From contig NC_081823.1 in NCBI RefSeq assembly GCF_030704535.1, positions 24,433,501-24,497,500 of the forward strand: a stretch of DNA of 64,000 bases, read 5' to 3'. Source of the DNA: Vitis vinifera. Taxonomy: Eukaryota > Streptophyta > Magnoliopsida > Vitales > Vitaceae. The notes beneath the pieces were generated by a model. It did no database searches and had not been told where the DNA came from. It saw only the letters and a list, made by a program, of their open reading frames with translations. The position numbers and the translations under genes are program-made. Of the stretch, positions 59,545-64,000 are shown in pieces; positions within the stretch are counted from its first letter, which is position 1, and each line of letters begins with the position of its first letter.

Positions 59545-61330
59545 CCTTGCAATTCTGGCGTTCAGAGCCACCATACATGCTCGGTTACGACATTCAGAGT
59601 CGCCCTTTTTTAGCTTGGCATTCAAAGCCACCATGTCTTCTCGTTTATGACCTTCAGAGTCGTATCTCTCGGCTTGACTTTCATAGCTACTGTTTCAGTT
59701 TGGTGCTTAGAGCCACCATGTCCTCTCAACCATGACGTTCAGAGCCTTTCTCAGATTGGCATTCCTAGTTATCAGTTTAGTTTGGTGTTCAGAGCCGTTG
59801 TTTCTGCTTGGGATTCATAACTATTATCTTCGGTTTGGTGTTCAGAGCCACTTTCACATTTCGACGTTCATAGCTGTTGTTTTAGTTTGGCATTCAGAGC
59901 CATGGTTTAGGTTGACATTTAGAGTTGTCATCGTCTTTCCATTCGGTGTTCTGAGCCACATTTTTTGTTTCGGCGTTCAGAGTCATTCTTCATTTTCATT
60001 TTGGCGTTCAGAGCCATTGTTCATTTTTCTTTTGCCATTCAAAGCCACATTTTCGTTTCGGTGTTCAGAGCGATCGTTCATCTTCCGTTTGGCATTCAGA
60101 GTCATTGTTCGTTTTCCGTTTGGCGTTCAAAGCCGTAGTTCATCCTCAGTTTGGTGTTTAGAGTCGTTGATCATTTTTGTTAGGCGTTCAGATTCATGTC
60201 GTCATCTTGGTGTTCAGAGCCGCATTGTCATCTTGGCATTTAGAGTCGTATCTTCAGTTTGGCATTTAGAGTCGTATCTTCAGTTTGGCATTCAGAGTTG
60301 TTGTTTATCTTTAGTTCGATATCTAGAGCCATTTTCAGATTGGTGTTCAGAGTCGTTATTCCCTTTAGTTCGATATTCAGAGCTACACCTTCAATTCAAT
60401 GTCTAGAGTCACATTTTTTTCGTTTGGTGTTAAGAGTTGTTGTTCACTTCATTTTGGCATTCAGAGCCACATCTTCATTTTGGTGTTCAGAGTCGCATTT
60501 TTAGTTTGGTGTTCAGAGTCGTTGTTCATCTTCATTTTGGCGTTTAGAGCCGCATTCTCATCTTGGGATTCAGACCCACATCTTCTTTCGGTTTGGCGTT
60601 CAGAGCCGCATTTCCATTTCGATGTTTAGAGCTACCATCATTCTCAGTTTCGGCATTCAGAGCCACTGTCTCTTCTCAATTCGCCGTTCAGAGCCAGATC
60701 TCCAGTTTCAGCGTTTAGAGCCACTATCCCTTCTTATTTTGGCATTCAGAGCCACCATTTCTGCCCAATTTCAGCGTTTAGAGCCACCATCCCTTCTTAT
60801 TTTGGCGTTCAAAGCCACCATTTCTACCCAGTTTGGCGTTCAGAGTCACCATCCCTTCTCAGTTTGGCTTTCAGAGCCACCGTCTCTTTTCAATTTGGCG
60901 TTCAGAGTCACATCTTCATTTGGCACTCAGAGCCATTACTTGTCTTCTAGTTTGGTGCTCAGAGCCACATCATTCATTTCAGCATTCAGAGTCACATCTT
61001 TAGTTTGATGTACAAAGTCGATGTCTTCTAGTTTGGCGTTCGGAGCCACATTCTCAGTTTGACACTCTAAGTCCTCATGTCTATCTTTCATTCAATCCAT
61101 CACCACTTCCCTCTATTCTGGCATTCAAAGCCATTAGGCACACTCTTTCGGGCCTTTTTGAGTCATTTCTTTTTTTTAATTTTGGTGTGCAGAGCCGTTT
61201 TTTATACCCATTCATGCATCTTGAGTAATTTCTTTTCTTAGTTTTGGCATTTAGAGCCATTGTTTTGTTTAGCATTCGACGCCACCATCTTTCTTCAGTT
61301 TGGTGTTCAGAGCCATTGTACATATCCGTT
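59545..61330 (+). repeat. Minisatellite of the gttcagagcc(a/g) word, about 45 units
   Basis: The 16-18-base core tttggcgttcagagccac recurs about every 32-42 bases, separated by short pyrimidine-rich spacers such as catcccttctcag. The open frames here (for example 59,732-60,406, reading FRVV, FGVQSH and WRSEP repeatedly) are a by-product of the repeat and are not proposed as genes. Confidence 0.88.
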
Positions 61331-61934
61331 CAGGCACCTTGAGTCACCATCTTTCTGTGTTTTTGATGTTTAGATTTCCCCTCAACTGTCCATGGCATTC
61401 ATATTCACTGGCATTACACATCTTGCCTTCATAGGTTTGCATTTATCCTTATTTTTCTCACCTTGTTACCCTGTGCTTATCGTTCATTCGTCATTGCTTT
61501 TCTAGATTTCCCTTTTCACTGCCCATGACAAAGTCCTTTGAGTTCACGACACATACTTCAGTCATGTTGTTGGGCACCCTGCACTTAGCATTCTCATGTG
61601 GTTCACATATGATAGTCTCATTTAGGCACATTCGTTCTTACACTCCAAAGTGGTTCGACCATTACTCATCTGTGATATGGTTTTCCAAGTCACTTTTGGA
61701 GACGTCTTAGAGGGAGTCTAGATCCTTAGTGTGGCTTCAGAGGCACTTTGAGATATCATTTTCTTTTAGGATTAGAGCATTTGTGTTCATTCCTTGGTTT
61801 GGGCGAGTTCGTGTTCTACTTGTGCACCTTTAGGGGTCTTTCTTTTTCTTTGGTAGAGTTTACTCCATTCCACTCACTATTCACACTTTCTTTTCACTCT
61901 AGTGTTCATATTTCTTACGCTCGTGAACTCTACC
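61331..61934 (+). other. End of the internal region, nothing recognised
   Basis: About 600 bases between the minisatellite and the PPT, with no gene or repeat identified. Confidence 0.5.
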
Positions 61935-61949
61935 GAAGAGGGGCATATT
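61935..61949 (+). other. Polypurine tract of the large gypsy-type element
   Basis: gaagaggggcatatt lies directly before the 3' LTR start TGTAGA. The core ggggcatatt is shared with the 305-bp tandem units. Confidence 0.75.
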
Positions 61950-62883
61950 TGTAGAACCCTTTTGCGGACGACCCGGGAATTGAAATATTTTCATTTTTGG
62001 AAGTGAGGGGACCTCTTTCTAGAGGGGGCGAGCCACATGGGACATGTGGCAAAGACGACATGGTGGTAGCAGGGAGCAGGTGAAGACTTGTGGGAAAAGA
62101 AAAACAGAGGGAAGTGTCTTCATGTTTTTAGGGGGGTGAGCTAGCGGTTGTGGAGGTGGGGGTGTCTGGAAACAGAGAGAAGAAAGAAGAAAGGATATGA
62201 GGTTTTTCTGGCATTTAAGAGGATTCCGAAAATTTTTTGGGGCTTGGCTGGAGGAGTAATCTTGCCTGGAGGAAAATTTGAGGAGCTTGAGAAGAAACTA
62301 GTGAGGGTGGATAGCTTAGGGATAGAGGATTTCCTGGATGGAACATAAAATAAAGCTCAGAGTCAGGCGAGCTTTCCTTTGAAAAGTGGCCCTTGAGGTG
62401 AGATCAGTTTTTACTGAATTTGACGACTTTTACAGTGTAATTCATCCCGATATTTTATTTCGATTCTCTGCATCGATTGCCTTGCCGTGGAATTTTACAT
62501 TCGTAGCCCCTTTTGTGCACTCAATTTCCTATATTTTATTCCCTCTGATGCTTTCTTTATATGTTTCTTCAACTGTATGCGTTTTTGCCTGAAGATTTGA
62601 TTGTGCTAGTGAAATTTGTTGCTCATCTGTGTCTCTAAAGTGTTGGGTACCTTAATTGAGGCATTTTTACAGTGAAAACCTCAAAAGGGAGATTTTGGGG
62701 AATAAGCGTTTGTGTATTTTTTTTTTTTTTCTTCCTATGGAGAAGAAAGAGTGAAGAATTTGTGAAATGGCAAACCGTTATTGGTCTGTTTCTATTGAGC
62801 GGCATTTCGGCTATGTGGTTCTCATCCCATTTATGCAGCATTGAGTTTGAATGCCCAGAAAGATCTCTTTGATCAGTGTGGGG

Positions 62884-63174
62884 AAAATAGGAAAAGGGTT
62901 AGATGGCCCTTAATTGGTCATTACTCCTCTTTCTACTCTCTCAAACTGGGCAAATGAAATAGCAAGGTTTGTGCCCTCAATAATTGCAATCATCTAAGAT
63001 GGCAATAGGAAAGAAAGAGATCAAATACGAATGACGTATATGCCAGGAAAAATCAGCCCCAAATTTCCTATAATTCTGACTTCTTATGAGGTTGCATTAA
63101 ATGATGCTAGAAAGTATCTAAGGAAATATCTTGTAGTTGATGGTGGGGCCACAGATGTAAATTCATGATGTGCA
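62884..63174 (+). pseudogene. DDM1: DDM1 fragment in the 3' LTR
   Basis: Same segment as 49,721-50,034. It has its own damage: a 12-base in-frame loss before KYLVVD (near 63,123) and a stop where the other copy reads Tyr-His in IIYHG (near 62,996). Both copies share the early stop and the degraded D-E-G-H box, so those lesions predate the last transposition. Confidence 0.9.
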
Positions 63175-63479
63175 CCTTGCAACACTTTGTTTTATTTTTC
63201 TTTGGGCTACCAGGATGTTCAAACATCATTTGAAAACCTTAAGTGTGGTCACTTTGGCACATGGCCCCGGTAAGTTTTTGACTTTTTATTTATTTTCTTA
63301 TGATTTTAACAGTTTTCCTTACTCCAATTTTCCAAAATTCCTTTCATGATTCCACTTCTCAAATAATTTTTAAAGCTTTCATTTTAGAATAGTCTTCTAG
63401 AATTCCCATTTTCATATTTATTTATTTAATCATTATTCTTTTTTTATTATTATTATTTTATTTATTCACTTTTAAAATT

Positions 63480-64000
63480 CTATCTTTAAGTAATTCTTAA
63501 AATTCTGATTTCCGAATTTAATTTCCAATCATTAAAGTTCAATTCTTCAAAAGTCTAACTTCCAAATTTAATTTTCAATCTCAAAAATTCCACTATTCAT
63601 GTTCATTCGTTTAAATATTATTTTCGTTATTATTATTATTATTATTCCATATTTATTTATTTAGTTATTTAAAAAAAATTCAATCATTAAAATTCAATTC
63701 TTCAAAAATCTGATTTCCAAATTTAACTTTCAATCTCAAAAATTCCACTATTCACGTTTATTTGTTTAAATATTATTTTTGTTATTATTATTATTATTAT
63801 TCCATATTTATTTTAAAAATTCCAACCATTAAAGTTCAATTCTTTAAAAATCTAACTTCCAAATTTAATTTTTAATCTAAAAAATTCCACTATTCACGTT
63901 CATTCGTTTAAATATTATTTTTGTTATTATTATCATTATTTCATTTATTTATTTGTTTATTTCCTTTAAAAATTCTAATCATTAAAGTTCAATTTTTCAA
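63480..64000. repeat. AT-rich tandem repeat in the 3' LTR
   Basis: Three to four units of the repeat of about 150 bp seen at 50,300-52,200, running off the window. Confidence 0.85.

Larger units (their letters stand above)
48281..64000 (+). mobile_element. Very large Ty3/gypsy-type LTR element (Tat/Ogre-like), non-coding inside; right end outside window
   Basis: Structure: 5' LTR 48,281-52,732, PBS 52,736-52,753, internal region to 61,934, PPT 61,935-61,949, 3' LTR from 61,950. LTR ends are complementary (TGTAGACCCC and GGGGTCCACA). The PBS tggcgactccactgggga is of the tRNA-Arg type I associate with the Tat/Ogre lineage (from memory). No gag, protease, RT or integrase could be found in the 9.2-kb interior on either strand, so this is best called a large retrotransposon derivative (LARD). 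The first 320 bases of the two LTRs differ at about 27 positions by eye, so the insertion is old. Confidence 0.85.
61950..64000 (+). repeat. 3' LTR of the large gypsy-type element, truncated by the window edge
   Basis: It aligns with 48,281 onward, without the plastid insertion. About 2.05 kb of an expected 3.9-4.0 kb are in the window. It includes the exon-like piece, the DDM1 fragment and the first units of the AT-rich tandem repeat. Confidence 0.88.

Noticed and set aside
59732..60406. 224-codon open frame with repeated FGVQSH and WRSEP words
   Set aside because: It lies wholly within the minisatellite. The repeat core has a length compatible with staying open, neighbouring frames also stay open, and there is no start context or domain.

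Overview
The window looks like repeat-rich nuclear DNA of a flowering plant. Grapevine (Vitis) or a close relative is the best guess, because the LRR repeat wording, the exopolygalacturonase type and the transposon families all fit, but no species is proven by the sequence alone. There is no complete, clearly functional host gene. The content is a partial disease-resistance gene, decayed duplicates of it, two broken pectin-degrading enzyme genes, and at least nine retrotransposon-derived stretches, most of them nested in duplicated host sequence.

Left third (1-26,340). The window opens inside the C-terminal LRR region of a CC-NBS-LRR (RGA-type) resistance gene, which ends at 1304. It is followed by a series of progressively more decayed LRR-end modules (about 1.5, 2.9, 3.7-4.6, 5.1-5.85, 10.1-10.8 and 17.4-18.1 kb). 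A block of about 6 kb is present twice (8,340-14,480 and 15,600-26,340). The second copy is split by a complete but dead Ty1/copia element on the minus strand (18,141-22,822) with target-site duplications (TSDs). A deletion derivative of another copia family sits at 6,485-8,280.

Middle (26,340-48,280). Two tandem exopolygalacturonase (GH28) pseudogenes lie at 28.0-29.5 kb and 39.0-44.9 kb, inside a second segmental duplication. The second copy was hit in exon 1 by a very young copia element (39,097-43,228; LTRs differ at one base; TSD ttacc) and in its last intron by a 249-bp Tourist-like MITE. Between the two genes are an old full-length copia (31,401-36,245) and a copia gag/protease relic (about 36.9-38.3 kb). 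A solo LTR of the 6,485 family lies at 45,756-46,949.

Right third (48,281-64,000, running off the edge). This is one very large Ty3/gypsy-type element of apparent Tat/Ogre affinity: a 4.45-kb 5' LTR, the PBS, a 9.2-kb internal region with no gag-pol and with two tandem-repeat arrays, a polypurine tract, and the first 2 kb of the 3' LTR. Both LTRs carry a captured fragment of DDM1, the SNF2 chromatin remodeller that silences transposons. The 5' LTR alone also carries a 510-bp insertion of mosaic plastid DNA, including an intact-looking trnP-UGG and a piece of ndhB.

As a system, the window records resistance-gene and pectinase duplication, decay and successive retrotransposon nesting. The observation most worth follow-up is the transposon carrying a piece of its own silencer.
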